Below are positions 8,095 through 17,422 of a stretch of DNA of 64,000 nucleotides, piece by piece; the first letter of the stretch is position 1, and each line of letters begins with the position of its first letter. Under the pieces are notes generated by a model. That model saw only the letters and a program-made list of their open reading frames with translations. It was not told the origin of the DNA and searched no databases. The DNA is taken from assembly GCA_013347225.1 (NCBI GenBank), contig CP054595.1:620001-684000 (forward strand). The letters are read 5' to 3'. The position numbers and the translations under genes are program-made. Source of the stretch: Candidatus Accumulibacter similis (GTDB taxonomy: Bacteria > Pseudomonadota > Gammaproteobacteria > Burkholderiales > Rhodocyclaceae).

Positions 8095-9267
8095 GTGGCT
8101 CGCCTCGACGCCAAACACTTCACCCGCTGCCGAACCCTCACCCTGCCAACGGTCCTCAGTTTTCTGCTCTCCAGCGTTCACGCCGCCGTCCAGTCGGAAC
8201 TCGATCAGTTCTTCGCCAACCTGCGCAATCGCGCCGACTCGGTTCGCGAGGTCACCGCTCAAGCCTTCTACCAGGCACGTTACAAGATCAACGCGCTGGT
8301 GTTCGGCGAGGTCAATCAGCACCTCATGGAACTGGTGGAGGAACACTTGCCGCTCCCGCGCTGGAGAGGTTTACGGGTGGTCGCGGCGGATGGCAGCGCG
8401 GTTCGCCTGACGATGATGAAGGACAACGTCCGGTCGATCGTCACGGGCGTGGCTTTCGGCCTCTACCTGCCGGGCATCGAGCTGTTTCTGAACTTCCGCC
8501 TGCATGAGCCTTTGTCCGATGAGCGTCAGATGTTCTTCGAGGCGATCGATTGTCTGCGCTCCGACGATGTGCTCGTGATGGACCGCGGCTTTCCCTGTCG
8601 TTGGCTGGTGTCGGCGCTGACGGCACGTCACATCCCCTTCTGCATCCGCTGCGATTTGTCGCGAGGATTCAAGGTGGTACGCGAGTTCCTGCAGTCCGGT
8701 CGAAGCGAGCAGGTCGTCGTCTTGCGCGCGCCCAATGCCCGTGATGCCAAGGACTATGAATGCCCGGCCACGCCGACCACGGTTCGCTTGGTGCGGGTAG
8801 CGACACCGAACGGACGGGTGCATGTGGTGATGACATCGCTCCTCGATCCCGTGACCTTTCCGGCCGCCGCGTTTGCCGAGCTGTACCACGGCCGTTGGCG
8901 AATCGAAGAGGCGTTCAAACGGATCAAGCACCGGCTGCAACTGGAGCATACTTCCGGCTTGTCTTGGCATGCGGCGCGCCAGGATTTCGGCGCCAAGGCG
9001 GTCTTCGACAACCTCAATGCACTGGCCGCCTATGTCGCCACCGATGCCCTCCTCGATCCCGGTTCGTCCTACAAGATCAACCGCACCTTGGAACTCGACA
9101 AGATCAAACGACAGATCGGCCGTTGGCTCCTGGCTGCAACCGCCACCACTCGCCGCCTCAAGCCCATCCTCCAGGAGATCGCGTTGAACCTCCAGAAGTT
9201 CGTCCCCAATCGCTCCCAACCTCGAAAACCGCAGCCGAAACCGCACCTCTCCCACGCTTACAAGTAA
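8095..9267 (+). CDS. IS4-family DDE transposase
   Basis: A 390-residue transposase. The DDE residues sit in 'VVAADGSAV' (first Asp, near residue 101), 'DVLVMDRGF' (second Asp, near 163) and the IS4 C1 region 'YHGRWRIEEAFKRIKHRLQ', which has the family Y-x2-R-x3-E-x6-K spacing and holds the catalytic Glu. The frame is open upstream to about 8029 but has no ATG; GTG 8095 is the first good start. The protein ends inside the element, 30 bases before the right terminus, and is full length with no internal stop. Confidence 0.93.
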   Translation: MARLDAKHFTRCRTLTLPTVLSFLLSSVHAAVQSELDQFFANLRNRADSVREVTAQAFYQARYKINALVFGEVNQHLMELVEEHLPLPRWRGLRVVAADGSAVRLTMMKDNVRSIVTGVAFGLYLPGIELFLNFRLHEPLSDERQMFFEAIDCLRSDDVLVMDRGFPCRWLVSALTARHIPFCIRCDLSRGFKVVREFLQSGRSEQVVVLRAPNARDAKDYECPATPTTVRLVRVATPNGRVHVVMTSLLDPVTFPAAAFAELYHGRWRIEEAFKRIKHRLQLEHTSGLSWHAARQDFGAKAVFDNLNALAAYVATDALLDPGSSYKINRTLELDKIKRQIGRWLLAATATTRRLKPILQEIALNLQKFVPNRSQPRKPQPKPHLSHAYK

Positions 9268-10904
9268 CAATGACAATAGGCTAACTTTCGAGGATTGAGG
9301 TTCAGCCCCGGTTGTCCAAGCCGCTGCAGTTCGCGCTGCACCAGAGCCCGCCCCTCGGCCAGAGTATCCTCGAGTGCCAGGCCGGCGAACCACTGCCTGA
9401 CCTTGGCCCGCGAGCGATGGGTGAACAGATAGCCGAGCGCCGGATTGAGCCAGTCGCGCGACGGTCCGCCATGCTTGGCAAGAACGATCTCGACGCGCTG
9501 CCCCGTCGCCAGTTGGCTATTCAACGGCACCAGTGCGCCGTTGACCTTGGCGCCGCGGCAGCGATGCCCGAGGTCGGTATGTACGCGATAGGCGAAATCG
9601 ACCGGCGTCGCACCCCGCGGCAGGTCGACGACGCGCCCCTGCGGCGTCAGGACATACACCGTCTCGTCGAAGGCCGCCTGCTTGTAATGCCTGACCCAGT
9701 CCGATGAGTCGGATACCTCGTCGCGCCAGGTCAGCAACTGGCGCAACCAGGCGATCTTCTCGTCGTAGCGGTCCTCGGGCGTCGCCCTGCTGCCCTCCTT
9801 GTAGCGCCAGTGAGCGGCGACGCCGAGTTCGGCATGCCGGTGCATGTCGCGGGTACGTATCTGCACCTCGAGGGCGCGGCCATCGGTGCAGTGCACCGCG
9901 GTATGCAGCGAGCGATAGTCGTTGCCCTTCGGATGCGCGATGTAGTCGTCGAACTCCTTGGCGATCGGCGACCAGATGTGGTGCACGATGCCGAGCGCCG
10001 TGTAGCAGTCACGCACCTCGTCGACGATGACGCGCAGCGCGCGCACGTCGTAGACTTCGGAAAAGCCGACCCCCTTCTTGCGCATCTTGTTCCAGATGCT
10101 GTAGATGTGCTTCGGGCGACCGTAGACCTCGGCGCTGCCGACACCGGCGGCCTGCAGTTCGTCTTTCAGGCGAACGATCGCGGCGGCGATGAACTGCTCG
10201 CGCTCGCCGCGCTTCTCGTCGAGGTGACGCGCGATATCCTTGTAGATTTCCGGGTGCAGGAAGCGGAACGAAAGGTCTTCGAGTTCCCACTTCAGCTCCC
10301 AAACGCCGAGGCGATTGGCCAGTGGTGCGTACAGATCGAGTGTTTCGCGTGCCACCGGCAAGCGCAACCCGTCCGGCTCCGTGGCGTAGTGACGCAAGGT
10401 CTGCGTCCGCGAAGCGAGGCGCAGGAGGACGACGCGAATGTCCTCGACCGTCGCCAGGAGCATCTTGCGCAGGATCTCGACCTGCGCCTTCATCTCCTGT
10501 GGCTTGCTCTCGCCACTCGCCGCCGAATGGGCGCCGAAACTGCGCGTGATTGGTCGCATGCGGTTGAGACGCGAAATGCCCTCGACCAGGTGTGCCACGC
10601 CGCCGCCGAAGTCCGCCTCGATCCGTGCCAAGCCGCGTTCCTGCAGCGCCGGCACGGCAAAGAGCAGCGCCGCCAGCCGCGAATCGGCGTCGAGCTTGAG
10701 TCCGGCGACGATCAGTGCGGTTCCCAACGCGTGTCCCCAGACCTCCTCACCGCTGCCGAGCAGCCGCTCGGCATAGAGCGCGCGGGCGCTCTCGACTGCC
10801 CGCCCGAGGCGCTCAGCGGCGACCGCCGGGAGGCCGTCGGCGAGCGCCTGCAGCGACTGGGCGGGATCGCCGTGCGCGGCGAGCGAGTGAACGACGGACA
10901 CCAT
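9258..10904 (-). pseudogene. relA: relA N-terminal fragment ((p)ppGpp synthetase half), truncated by IS
   Basis: Starts at ATG 10904. About 535 native residues are followed by 13 residues read into the IS end before a stop at 9258. The HD-hydrolase region is degenerate (the usual HDV-type motif is 'LLFAVPA', residues 80-86), as in monofunctional RelA. The synthetase domain keeps 'GRPKHIYSIWNKM', the RelA-type E-x-D-D motif in 'EFDDYIAHPKGNDYRSLHT' and 'EVQIRTRDMHRHAELGVAAHW'; a complete TGS domain ('VYVLTPQGRVVDLP') follows. The lost half normally couples activity to the ribosome. Because all catalytic parts are present, the fragment may still be active, possibly without control, or the protein may be unstable. 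Confidence 0.94.
9298..9307. repeat. Target-site duplication, right copy
   Basis: AGGTTCAGCC repeats the sequence at 7908-7917. Removing 7918-9307 restores a continuous relA frame. Confidence 0.9.
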
Positions 10905-10970
10905 GGGTCCATTATAAGGGCGCTGTCGGCCATTGATGCATAATGCGCTCTTTGCCCTTCCCCGCCAGCG

Positions 10971-11876
10971 ATGCTCGATCGCCTGCACAACCCCTACCTG
11001 CTGCTCGTCCTGACCGTTCTCTTCTGGTCCGGCAACATGGTCATCGGCCGCGCGCTGCGCGAGCAGGTGCCGCCGCTGTCGCTCGCCTTCTGGCGCTGGG
11101 CAATCGCCTTCCTGCTCGTTCTGCCGCTGGCGCTGCCGCCGCTGCGGGCGCAATGGCCGCGGTTGCGCGCGAGTTGGAAAGCGGTGAGCGTGCTCGGCCT
11201 GCTGGGCGTGGGCGGCTACAACACGCTGGCCTACATCGGACTGCAATACACCCCGGCCACCAACGCCGCGCTGCTCAATTCCTTCATTCCGATCGCCACC
11301 ATCACCCTCTCCTGGGCCTTCCTCGGCAAGCATCTGCGGACTATCGACTGGCTCGGCGTGCTCATCTCCTTCAGCGGCGTCAGCATCATCATCAGTCGTG
11401 GCGATCCCGCCAGCCTCGGACAACTGAGCTTCAACGTCGGCGACCTGTGGATGCTGGTCGCAGTCTTCACCTGGGCGCTATACACCGTCGGACTGCAATG
11501 GCGACCGGCTGCTGTCGACCCGATGCTGTTGCTCGCCGCGTTCACGTTCGTTGGCCTGCTGGCGCTGGCGCCGGCCTACGCCTGGGAGCTTTCGCAGGGG
11601 CGGACGATCAGCGTCTCGCCAGGCGCGCTGGCGGGAATCGCCTACACGGGCATCTTTCCCGGTTTCCTCGGCTACGTCTTCTACAATCGCGCCGTCGGCG
11701 AGGTCGGCGCCAGCAAGGCCAGCCTCTTTCTGCACCTGATGCCGGTCTTCGCCACCATCCTCTCGGCCATCTTCCTCGCCGAGATTCCGCAACCCCATCA
11801 TTACCTGGGTATCGCGCTGATCTTCGCCGGCATCTACATGACCACTGCCGCAAGCGGCGCGACGCGAGCGAGATGA
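10971..11876 (+). CDS. EamA/DMT-family inner-membrane transporter
   Basis: A 301-residue protein with ten predicted hydrophobic helices in two EamA repeats, beginning 'LLLVLTVLFWSGNMVIGRAL' near residue 10. DMT proteins export small metabolites such as amino acids or nucleobases; the substrate cannot be told from sequence. It is divergent from relA (67 bases between starts) and its stop overlaps the mtfA start (ATGA), so the two form an operon. Confidence 0.9.
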   Translation: MLDRLHNPYLLLVLTVLFWSGNMVIGRALREQVPPLSLAFWRWAIAFLLVLPLALPPLRAQWPRLRASWKAVSVLGLLGVGGYNTLAYIGLQYTPATNAALLNSFIPIATITLSWAFLGKHLRTIDWLGVLISFSGVSIIISRGDPASLGQLSFNVGDLWMLVAVFTWALYTVGLQWRPAAVDPMLLLAAFTFVGLLALAPAYAWELSQGRTISVSPGALAGIAYTGIFPGFLGYVFYNRAVGEVGASKASLFLHLMPVFATILSAIFLAEIPQPHHYLGIALIFAGIYMTTAASGATRAR

Positions 11877-12667
11877 TCGGCAAGCTGCTCGGCTGGCTGA
11901 GGAACCGCCGCGAGCCTGCCCGCATCCCCGAGGCGCTGTGGCTCGACGTCAGCTCGCAACTGCCTTTCATCTCCTGTCTCGACAGCGACGAGCGACTGCG
12001 ACTGCGGCGGCTGGCCGAGGAGTTCCTCACCGAGAAGGAGTTCACCGCCGTCGCCGGCCTCGAACTGAACGACGCCATCTGCGTCTCGATCGCCGTCCAG
12101 GGCTGCTTGCCGATCCTCAACCTCGGCCTCGGCCACTATCGCGATTGGGTCGGCATCATCATCTATGCCGACCAGTTCATCATCCCGCGCTGCATCGAGG
12201 ACGAGTTCGGCGTCGTACACGAATACCGGGAGCTGGCATCGGGCGAGGCCTGGGATGGCGGTCCGCTGCTGATTTCCTGGCGCGACGCGCAGATGGCGGG
12301 TGACGGTTACAACGTCGTCATCCACGAGTTCGCGCACAAGCTCGACATGCGCAACGGCGAAGCCGATGGCATGCCGCCACTACCGCCGGGCATGCCGGCC
12401 GCCGAATGGCAGCAGGTTCTTCTTGCCAGCTACGATGCCTTCTGTGCCGCCGTAGACAGAGCCGACGGCGGTGGTGAGGAAACCGCCTTCGACCCCTACG
12501 CCGCCGAGAACCCCGGCGAGTTCTTTGCCGTCATGAGCGAAGCGTTCTTCGAGATGCCGCTGCGGCTGCGTGCGGAGTTTCCGGATCTCTACGCCAACCT
12601 GGCGCGCTTCTACCGGCAGGACCCGGCTTCGAGGATCGGGCCTTCAGCCAGCGCCGCCGCCGACTGA
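11873..12667 (+). CDS. mtfA: MtfA-type zinc metallopeptidase
   Basis: A 264-residue cytosolic protein of the MtfA (DgsA anti-repressor) family. The zinc site is 'HEFAHKLDMRNGEADG' (HExxH near residue 151), with downstream 'ENPGEFFAVMSEAFFE' giving the further Glu ligand. Upstream segments 'GIIIYADQFIIPR' and 'SGEAWDGGPLLISW' are typical. E. coli MtfA (265 residues) is a peptidase that also binds the Mlc repressor; whether Mlc control applies here is unknown. ATG 11873 overlaps the DMT gene stop by 4 bases. Confidence 0.92.
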   Translation: MIGKLLGWLRNRREPARIPEALWLDVSSQLPFISCLDSDERLRLRRLAEEFLTEKEFTAVAGLELNDAICVSIAVQGCLPILNLGLGHYRDWVGIIIYADQFIIPRCIEDEFGVVHEYRELASGEAWDGGPLLISWRDAQMAGDGYNVVIHEFAHKLDMRNGEADGMPPLPPGMPAAEWQQVLLASYDAFCAAVDRADGGGEETAFDPYAAENPGEFFAVMSEAFFEMPLRLRAEFPDLYANLARFYRQDPASRIGPSASAAAD

Positions 12668-12767
12668 ACAACGCGTCCTGGGTTCGGCGCGTTGCGGGCC
12701 GCTGGCGGCGAGGCGGGGGCCGGTCACTACGGGTTGGGTTCTGCCGGCTACGGGCCGCGGCGACTGC

Positions 12768-13526
12768 TCAGAAGCCGTGCCGGACCTGTGACAGGAAGGC
12801 CCTGGCCCGCTCATGCCCGGGATTGGAAAAGAAGGTCTCCGGAGTCGTGTCTTCAAGAATGACCCCTTCGTCGAAGAATATGATGCGATCGGCCACCTCG
12901 CGCGCGAAACCCATCTCATGCGTCACCACCAGCATGGTGATGCCGCTGTAGGCCAGTTCGCGCATCACCGCCAGCACCTCGTTGACCATTTCCGGGTCGA
13001 GCGCCGAGGTGGGCTCGTCAAACAGCAGCACCTTCGGGTCCATTGCCAAGGCGCGAGCGATCGCCACCCGCTGCTGCTGGCCGCCGGACAGTTGTACGGG
13101 ATACTTGCCGGCCTGCGTTTTCAGGCCCACCCGCTCGAGCAGGTTCATGGCCTTCTCTTCGGCGGCCGCCCTCGCCATCCTGCGCACACGCATTGGTGCC
13201 AGCGTCAGATTGCGCAGGATCGTGAGATGCGAGAACAGGTTGAAGCTCTGGAAGACCATCCCGACCTCGCGGCGGATGGCGTTCAGGTTCTTGATGTCGT
13301 CGCTGAGGACGATGCCGTCGATGACGATCTCGCCCGAGTCATGCGCTTCGAGGCGGTTCAGGGTGCGCAGGAAGGTGGACTTGCCGGACCCCGAAGGCCC
13401 GACGATGGCGGTGACCTGCCCCTCGTGGAACGTCGCCGAGACGTCCCTGAGCGCGTGGAAGGCACCGAAGCGCTTGCCGATCGCGCGCGCCTCGATGATC
13501 GGTCGAGGGACGGCGTCAGAGATCAT
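12768..13526 (-). CDS. Polar amino-acid ABC transporter ATPase (GlnQ/HisP type)
   Basis: A 252-residue ABC ATPase. It shows Walker [11 protein letters not shown]-loop '[14 protein letters not shown]', signature LSGGQQQR, Walker B '[14 protein letters not shown]' and H-loop '[10 protein letters not shown]', which together are typical of the GlnQ/HisP subfamily. It is the last gene of a three-gene operon after a permease and a periplasmic binding protein. It couples ATP hydrolysis to uptake of a polar or charged amino acid; the exact substrate is not resolved. Confidence 0.92.
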   Translation of the reverse strand: MISDAVPRPIIEARAIGKRFGAFHALRDVSATFHEGQVTAIVGPSGSGKSTFLRTLNRLEAHDSGEIVIDGIVLSDDIKNLNAIRREVGMVFQSFNLFSHLTILRNLTLAPMRVRRMARAAAEEKAMNLLERVGLKTQAGKYPVQLSGGQQQRVAIARALAMDPKVLLFDEPTSALDPEMVNEVLAVMRELAYSGITMLVVTHEMGFAREVADRIIFFDEGVILEDTTPETFFSNPGHERARAFLSQVRHGF

Positions 13527-13537
13527 GGCAACTCCCG

Positions 13538-14296
13538 CTAGCGCTTCTGACCAACATCGAGTTGCGCCTCGAGCGCGGCCGTCAAGGTCGTGAAGGCCGT
13601 GGTCAGGATCAGGTAGATGGCGGCAATGGTCACGAACACCGGGATGGGCTGATAGCTCTCGGCCTGTACCCGGTAACCGACCATGGTCAGTTCAACGACG
13701 CTGATGGCGTAGGCCAGAGAGGAATCCTTGACCAGGGAGGCCAGGTTGTTGGCCAGTGCCGGCAGCGCCACGCGCATGCTCTGCGGCAGGATCACGTCCA
13801 TGAACGTCTGCAGCGGCGTCAGTCCGAGGGCACGCGCGGCCTCGACCTGACCGTGTGGAACGGCAAGGATCCCCGCCCGCACGCACTCGGTGTTGTAGGC
13901 ACCGATGTTGAGGGACAGGGCGATCGCCGCGCAGGCGAAATCGGACAGTTCCACGCCTTCGGGCATGATCGTCGGCAAGGCCAGCCAGACGAACAGAATC
14001 TGCAGCAACAGGGGCGTGCCACGAATCAGCCAGACGTAGCTGTCGCAGAGCCAGCGCAGTGGCCAGAAGCGCGACAGCTTGCCGAGTCCGGCGAGGATGC
14101 CGATCAGGACACCGGCGCTGCCGGCGATCAAGGTCAGTCCGACGGTGATCCTCGCCCCGTCGGCAAACTGCTCGGCCGCCGGCCCGATGGGCGCCGGCGC
14201 TGCCGCGAGCGGCAGCGCCATCCCCCAGAGGAAGAGGAGCAGCCCGATCATGGCGGCGAACATCGCCCACCCCGGGTGCTCCCTGGTCCAGTTCAT
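13538..14296 (-). CDS. Polar amino-acid ABC transporter permease (HisM/GlnP type)
   Basis: A 252-residue inner-membrane permease with about five to six helices. The EAA-loop sequence '[20 protein letters not shown]' contacts the ATPase, and '[19 protein letters not shown]' is characteristic of the His/Glu/Gln/Arg permease family. A single permease gene is present, so the pore is probably a homodimer. It lies 11 bases upstream of the ATPase gene and 21 bases downstream of the binding protein. Confidence 0.92.
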   Translation of the reverse strand: MNWTREHPGWAMFAAMIGLLLFLWGMALPLAAAPAPIGPAAEQFADGARITVGLTLIAGSAGVLIGILAGLGKLSRFWPLRWLCDSYVWLIRGTPLLLQILFVWLALPTIMPEGVELSDFACAAIALSLNIGAYNTECVRAGILAVPHGQVEAARALGLTPLQTFMDVILPQSMRVALPALANNLASLVKDSSLAYAISVVELTMVGYRVQAESYQPIPVFVTIAAIYLILTTAFTTLTAALEAQLDVGQKR

Positions 14297-14317
14297 CGCG
14301 CGCGACTCAGCTCAGGC

Positions 14318-15091
14318 TCAGGTACGGCAGGAAATATCTTCCTTGAAGTACTTTTCCGACAGGGCCTTGTAGGTGCCATCCTTCATCACCTCGGCCAGCC
14401 CTTGATTGAGCTGCTCCGCAAGCGCCTTGTTGTTCTTGCGCAGGATCATCGAAACGCGCTCGACGAACACCAGTTCGCCGGGGGTGATACCGGCATCGGC
14501 GTTCTTGTCGAGCGTCGCCTTGACGGTGAACTTGTCCGAGATCCAGGCATCGACCTTCTTCGCACGCAGCGCCGCAAAGGCTTCGGGGTCGCCCTTGTAG
14601 GTCTTGATCGTCTTGATGCCCTTGACCTTCTTCGCCGCGTCGGCATAGCTGGTGGCGAGCTGGACGCCGACGGTCTTGCCGTCCAGCGCCGCAACGGTCA
14701 GCGGGCCGTCCTTGTGCGCGGCGATCTGGCCGCCGGTGCAGTAGTGCGGATTGGCGAAATCGACCGACTTCGCTCGCTCCGCCGTATAGCCATGCGAAGC
14801 GATGGCAAAGTCGAAACGATCCTGCTTCAGTGCGGCAATCTGTCCGTCGAACGGAACCACACGCCATTCGAGCTTGAGCCCGAGCTTCTTCGCGATCGCT
14901 TCGGCAAGCTCCACCTCGAAACCGGTGAGCTTCGGCCCATCATAGTAGTTGAACGGCTGGAAACCCCCTTCGGTGGCGACGATGATGGTTCCCGACTGTT
15001 TGATCGCATCCCAGTCACGCGCCACCGCCGGACCGCAAAGCAGCAGCGAGAGAGGAATGACGGCACTCAACAACCTGACTATGAATCGCAT
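14318..15091 (-). CDS. Periplasmic amino-acid-binding protein (SBP family 3)
   Basis: A 257-residue secreted protein with a signal peptide ending near AVARD. The solute-binding family 3 signature begins 'SGTIIVATEGGFQPFNYYD' and continues 'LTGFEVELAEAIAKKLG' and 'VEWRVVPFDGQIAALKQDRFD'-like sequence. ATG 15091 is supported by an AGGAGGT Shine-Dalgarno 5 bases upstream; the open frame extends further but without coding character. It is the first gene of the amino-acid uptake operon. The promoter should lie in 15092-15250, where a dyad repeat is found. Confidence 0.92.
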   Translation of the reverse strand: MRFIVRLLSAVIPLSLLLCGPAVARDWDAIKQSGTIIVATEGGFQPFNYYDGPKLTGFEVELAEAIAKKLGLKLEWRVVPFDGQIAALKQDRFDFAIASHGYTAERAKSVDFANPHYCTGGQIAAHKDGPLTVAALDGKTVGVQLATSYADAAKKVKGIKTIKTYKGDPEAFAALRAKKVDAWISDKFTVKATLDKNADAGITPGELVFVERVSMILRKNNKALAEQLNQGLAEVMKDGTYKALSEKYFKEDISCRT

Positions 15092-15151
15092 GTTACCTCC
15101 TGTTGATGAAGATCGGACCCTGGCGATGCGGCACCGTCCTCGCGGCGCGCA

Positions 15152-15170
15152 TGTCCATCGATAATGGACA
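15152..15170. promoter_or_regulatory. Inverted repeat, candidate operator of the amino-acid ABC operon
   Basis: TGTCCAT-CGATA-ATGGACA is a perfect 7-base inverted repeat with a 5-base spacer, 61 bases before the binding-protein start. Size and position fit a dimeric regulator. No known consensus is matched with certainty. The rest of 15171-15439 shows no gene. Confidence 0.4.
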
Positions 15171-15439
15171 GGTGGGCGAAGACGGCGCAAAGAGTACAAC
15201 AAACAGAGGCCATGGAGCGCAAGAAATATGCTTTGTGCCGACGGCGGGCGCGCCCGGGCGCTGCCGTGACCACTTTCGGCTCGGGAGAACAACGCGCAGG
15301 CGCCGGATGGATGCGCTCGCCCGCCGCCTCGCGTCATGGACCGCTCCCGGCAGCGACGCGGGCTGCATCGCCTGCACGCCCCCGGGACTGAATTCCATGT
15401 GGTTCGCATGGCGACGAAACGGTGTCTGCCGGGGGACCC

Positions 15440-16297
15440 TCAGCCCCTTTCCTTCGCCGCGAAACCCGAGAAATGCAGGACGCGGCGGACGTACTGTTGC
15501 GTCTCGGCAAAGGGCGGCACGCCGCTGTAACGATCGACCGCTCCCTCACCCGCGTTGTAGGCGGCGACAATCAGCCGCCAGTTGCCCGCGAAGCGCTTGT
15601 CCAGCCAGCGCAGATAGGCGAGTGCGCCCCTGACGTTGTGCTCGGGGTCGAACGGACGGGTCACGCCAAACCTCTCCTGCGTCGCCGGGATCAGTTGCAT
15701 CACGCCTTGCGCATTGCGTGGCGACACGGCAGCGGGATCGAGATTCGATTCGGCGATGGCGATTGCCAGCGCCAGGCGCGGATCGACCTGGTACTGGCGT
15801 GCCGCGTTGCGGATGAGGAGGGCGAGCCGCTGCTTCGCCGGGGACTGTCCGGCCAGATAGCCATCGAGGTCGAAGCGGCTACCGTCGGCGCTGCTTCCGT
15901 AGACGCCGCACTCGTCCCCGATGATCGCGCTGGCTACCCGTGAGTCGTAGAGCCGGAGTGCCTGGTGGTGTCCGAGGCGGGCAGCCAGTGCCAGGTAGGC
16001 GTTGGCCATCGCCGGGTTGCGCAGCGGGCGGGGCGCGCTGGCGAGTACGCGGCCGACACGGAAGAAGCCTTCCGGGCTGCCCATCGTACCCGCTTCACAA
16101 TAGAGGGCCACTGCCAACAAGGGGTTGCGCCTGATGCCGATGCCGAACTCGGCAGCGTGTCCCTGCTGCAGTGCCGCCGTCACGCGTGGCGCCTCGACGT
16201 AGCTTTCGGCCTGCGCCACTGCCCCGGTACGGGCAATTGCCATGATCAGAAACAGTGCCAAGCCGGCGACCATCTCCTTTCCCCGAACCCGCATCAT
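15440..16297 (-). CDS. Lytic transglycosylase (SLT domain) with Sel1-like N-terminal part
   Basis: A secreted protein of about 285 residues with a signal peptide (hydrophobic 'VAGLALFLIMAIARTGAVAQA'). A helical Sel1/TPR-like stretch follows (about residues 40-110). The C-terminal SLT domain carries the catalytic Glu in 'AIAIAESNLDPAAVSPRNAQ', followed by 'GVMQLIPATQERFGV' and 'AYNAGEGAVDRY'. These enzymes cleave peptidoglycan between MurNAc and GlcNAc, giving anhydro-muropeptides. Starts at 16297, 16294 or 16273 are possible; none has a well-spaced Shine-Dalgarno. Confidence 0.88.
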   Translation of the reverse strand: MMRVRGKEMVAGLALFLIMAIARTGAVAQAESYVEAPRVTAALQQGHAAEFGIGIRRNPLLAVALYCEAGTMGSPEGFFRVGRVLASAPRPLRNPAMANAYLALAARLGHHQALRLYDSRVASAIIGDECGVYGSSADGSRFDLDGYLAGQSPAKQRLALLIRNAARQYQVDPRLALAIAIAESNLDPAAVSPRNAQGVMQLIPATQERFGVTRPFDPEHNVRGALAYLRWLDKRFAGNWRLIVAAYNAGEGAVDRYSGVPPFAETQQYVRRVLHFSGFAAKERG

Positions 16298-16498
16298 CGT
16301 TTTCGCACCCCCTGCCCGAACCAGTTCCACAGGGCTGCCGCGGAACGGCAGCGCGCATCCCATTGCCCACGCCGAAAGTCTCTGTTGGCGGGCCGCAGAA
16401 GCACCAGGAACTACTTCACGTTGCGTGCCGATTGCCACCCGCGGTCGGCGCGATCGCCACGACAGCGTCGCCGGCAGGTCAGGAAATGGCTGTCGCCC

Positions 16499-17350
16499 TC
16501 ATCCAGAGGTCTCCCGCCGCAGTTGCGCCAGATGCACATCAACGGTCACCGACAGCATCGCCAGCTGGCCGACCTGCGCCCGGCGCGTGGCGCTGGCCCG
16601 GTACAGATGCGGCGTCATCGCCAGCAGATCGGCAATCGATTGGCTGTCGCGCAGATCCAGAGAGTAGCGGACGGTTTCGCCGGGCAGCGCGACAAAGCCT
16701 TCGACTGCTCCCGCGACGGCGCCTCGTCGCGGTTTGAGGCTGGGGTAGATGATCTCGCGCAACTCGCGCAGATGGTCGTCGCCGGCATCGGCCTGCAGCA
16801 GCAGGCCGCCCGGCTTGAGGACGCGCGCAAACTCGGCATGGACCGGAAAACCGAAGAGACAGAGGACGCAGTCGAGGGTGCCCGACTGCACGGGCAGATT
16901 GGCGTTGCTGGCCACCACCCATCTGGGCCGCCGGTCCTGTGTTGCCGCCGCTGCCACGGCCCAGCGCGAGATGTCGATGCCGATGAGCGCCAGACCCGGT
17001 CCATCGCTGCCGGCGGCCGCCAGCCGCCGCAGGTAGTAGCCCTCACCACAACCGGCATCGAGGCAACTGACGGCTGTCGCTGCCGGCACGTCAGCCAGAG
17101 CTGCCCGGCTCACGGCGGCCGCGATCGGGCCGTAAGCGCCGGAATTCAGGAAACGCCGCCGGGCAGCGACCATCTCCCGGCTGTCGCCGGGGTCACGCGA
17201 GCGCTTCTGCTGCACCGGCAGCAGATGAACATGGCCCTGTCGCGCAATATCGTGACTGTGTCCGACGGGACAACGCCAGGTCGAGCCCTCGCGTCGCAGC
17301 GGGGAGCCGTCCAGGGGACAGGCGAGCGCGTCGAACGGGGCGACGTTCAT
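16499..17350 (-). CDS. rlmA: 23S rRNA (guanine-N1) methyltransferase RlmA-like
   Basis: A 283-residue SAM methyltransferase. The N-terminal segment 'LLPVQQKRSRDPGDSREMV' matches RlmA/RrmA closely; motif I is 'CLDAGCGEGYYLRRL'. The family methylates G745 of 23S rRNA in E. coli. ATG 17350 begins the homologous region. The N-terminal zinc finger is incomplete: ligands Cys11, Cys27 and His31 are kept, but the second position of the first pair is Asp14 (CPLD instead of CPxC). The enzyme may bind zinc with Asp or have weakened rRNA recognition. Confidence 0.87.
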   Translation of the reverse strand: MNVAPFDALACPLDGSPLRREGSTWRCPVGHSHDIARQGHVHLLPVQQKRSRDPGDSREMVAARRRFLNSGAYGPIAAAVSRAALADVPAATAVSCLDAGCGEGYYLRRLAAAGSDGPGLALIGIDISRWAVAAAATQDRRPRWVVASNANLPVQSGTLDCVLCLFGFPVHAEFARVLKPGGLLLQADAGDDHLRELREIIYPSLKPRRGAVAGAVEGFVALPGETVRYSLDLRDSQSIADLLAMTPHLYRASATRRAQVGQLAMLSVTVDVHLAQLRRETSG

Positions 17351-17422
17351 CTTCGCCCGCTGTGCCGCCATACCCGGCGGGGCTCGGCCGCAGCGTTGAA
17401 CGGGGCGCACACTGTCGGCAGC

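Larger units (their letters stand above)
7918..9297 (+). mobile_element. IS4-family insertion sequence, about 1380 bases, inserted in relA
   Basis: The element is bounded by 18-base terminal inverted repeats (7918-7935, caatcctcacaagttagc; 9280-9297, whose complement is caatcctcgaaagttagc; 16 of 18 identical) and flanked by a 10-base direct repeat. It carries one full-length DDE transposase gene on the plus strand, opposite to relA. Ends, target duplication and transposase all look intact, so the insertion may be recent and the element may still be mobile. Confidence 0.95.

Noticed and set aside
9810..10943. Long plus-strand frame opposite relA
   Set aside because: The opposite strand encodes clear RelA domains; this frame is a composition artefact.
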